In this document: one piece after another, positions 32,361-33,025 of the stretch
Layout of the letters: each line of letters starts with the position of its first letter
Position numbering within the stretch: the stretch's first letter is position 1
NCBI GenBank assembly: GCA_015655355.1
Contig: JAATFG010000098.1
Location: 1 to 33,025, forward strand
DNA from: Lysobacterales bacterium
GTDB taxonomy: Bacteria; Pseudomonadota; Gammaproteobacteria; Xanthomonadales; Xanthomonadaceae
Reading direction: 5' to 3'
DNA length: 33,025 nt
Made by a program: the position numbers and the translations under genes
Notes under the pieces: model-generated
What the model was told of the DNA's origin: nothing
Seen by the model: the letters and a program-made list of their open reading frames with translations, nothing else
The model's database searches: none

Positions 32361-33025
32361 CGTTGGGGTGCGGCGACGGAAGTCGGTACAGCAGGCGTGG
32401 CGGAAGCCGGCGCTGCAAGTGGCGCCACCGGCGCAGGCGCGACGGGTGGCACGCTCGAAGCCGGCGTGGCGGGTGCGACGGCGCCTTGCGCCGGCGCCGC
32501 GTTCGACACTGGCGTTGCCGGCAGCGGGAAATTCGGCGCCGGCATCGGCTGGGTGCTGGCGGCGATCGCCTGCGACAGTTCGTACACCGCCATCGCGTAC
32601 ATCTTCGAGTGGTTGTAGCGGGTGATCGCGTAGTAGTTGCGGAAGCCGAGCCAGTATTCCTTGCCGGCTTCGCCATCCAGCGAAATCGGCGTGGCGGTAG
32701 TGCCCGCCGGGACATCGCCCAGCACGACGTAGCCGCGTTGGCGCAAATCGGCGAGCGAGTACGTCGGCAGCCACTCGTCGGGATTGAATTCCCCGAACCC
32801 CGGCAGCAGCGTCGCCCGCACCGCGACCGGCGCGCCGCGCACCCAGCTGCCGTTGGCGCCGCCCTTCTTGGCGAAATAGTTGGCGACCGAGAAGATCGCG
32901 TCGTCGGCATCGGCGAACAGGTCGCGGCGGCCGTCGCCGTCGCCGTCGACCGCAAGCTGGCGATAGCTCGACGGCATGAACTGGCCCATGCCCATCGCAC
33001 CGGCGTAGCTGCCGTTCAAGGCGAG
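32357..33025 (-). CDS. mltB: Membrane-bound lytic murein transglycosylase B, 3' part (5' end outside the window)
   Basis: Lytic transglycosylase that cleaves the MurNAc-GlcNAc bond with 1,6-anhydro formation. The frame is open to the window edge, starting LALNGSYAGAMGMGQFMPSSYRQLAVDGDGDGRRDLF, the conserved region after the catalytic glutamate, which itself is outside. DDAIFSVANYFAKKGG and YWLGFRNYYAITRYNHSKMYAMAVYELSQAI complete the SLT_2 domain. A roughly 70-residue Pro/Ala-rich tail (about 32357-32560) follows, longer than in E. coli MltB. It overlaps rlpA by 4 nt. Confidence 0.93.
   Translation of the reverse strand, partial: LALNGSYAGAMGMGQFMPSSYRQLAVDGDGDGRRDLFADADDAIFSVANYFAKKGGANGSWVRGAPVAVRATLLPGFGEFNPDEWLPTYSLADLRQRGYVVLGDVPAGTTATPISLDGEAGKEYWLGFRNYYAITRYNHSKMYAMAVYELSQAIAASTQPMPAPNFPLPATPVSNAAPAQGAVAPATPASSVPPVAPAPVAPLAAPASATPAVPTSVAAPQR

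Overview
The window is a GC-rich, densely packed chromosomal segment. Protein sequences and gene order point to a gammaproteobacterium of the Xanthomonadales (Xanthomonas/Lysobacter/Luteimonas-like). Support comes from the ygfB-pepP / zapA-6S RNA-ygfA neighbourhood, the mltB-rlpA-dacC-ybeD-lipB cluster, lipid A/Kdo genes, and GTAG-type REP-like elements typical of this order. It is mostly core chromosome; no prophage, IS element, CRISPR array, tRNA or rRNA was seen.

Layout. 1-2.5 kb: rph (5'-truncated by the window), rdgB and hemW, with a perfect 23-bp inverted repeat between the last two. 2.6-4.7 kb: a DUF1631 protein overlapping a PilZ (c-di-GMP receptor) gene. 4.7-8.3 kb: pepQ and a small LMW-PTP-like gene on +, convergent with ygfB-pepP on -; the two M24 prolyl peptidases flank the phosphatase. 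8.4-10.6 kb: a PAS-PAS-GGDEF-EAL protein. 10.6-13.4 kb: TIGR02449-zapA, 6S RNA with its own promoter and terminator, ygfA, an EVE-domain gene and rpiA. 13.4-18.1 kb: an HTH regulator divergent from an unknown gene, a stand-alone Y-family polymerase, a DUF192 lipoprotein, a SirB1-type protein with an in-frame TAG, and a MazEF module. 18.1-25.1 kb: waaA and lpxL (divergent), a small secreted protein, an O-antigen-ligase-like/glycosyltransferase/zf-CHCC overlapping operon, yceI and a RutE-like reductase. 25.1-33 kb: an ELM1-like gene, glnE with two in-frame stops, then lipB-ybeD-dacC-rlpA-mltB on the minus strand.

How the genes work together. There are three envelope groups: lipid A/Kdo and surface glycan (waaA, lpxL, O-antigen ligase, GT4); peptidoglycan trimming (dacC, rlpA, mltB); and lipoylation (ybeD-lipB). 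A c-di-GMP theme (PilZ, GGDEF-EAL) recurs but in separate transcription units. Cell division and growth-phase control (zapA, 6S RNA) and one-carbon metabolism (ygfA) follow the usual gammaproteobacterial arrangement.

The most unusual signal is three nonsense codons in two otherwise well-preserved genes (glnE twice, the SirB1-like gene once). Each sits where a Glu codon is expected and each is followed by CGC. I found no convincing new multi-gene system. The best candidates for a second look are these stop codons, the HTH/unknown-gene divergon with its AT-rich direct repeats, the DUF1631-PilZ pair, and -10 boxes placed 6-7 nt before several start codons (candidate leaderless mRNAs).
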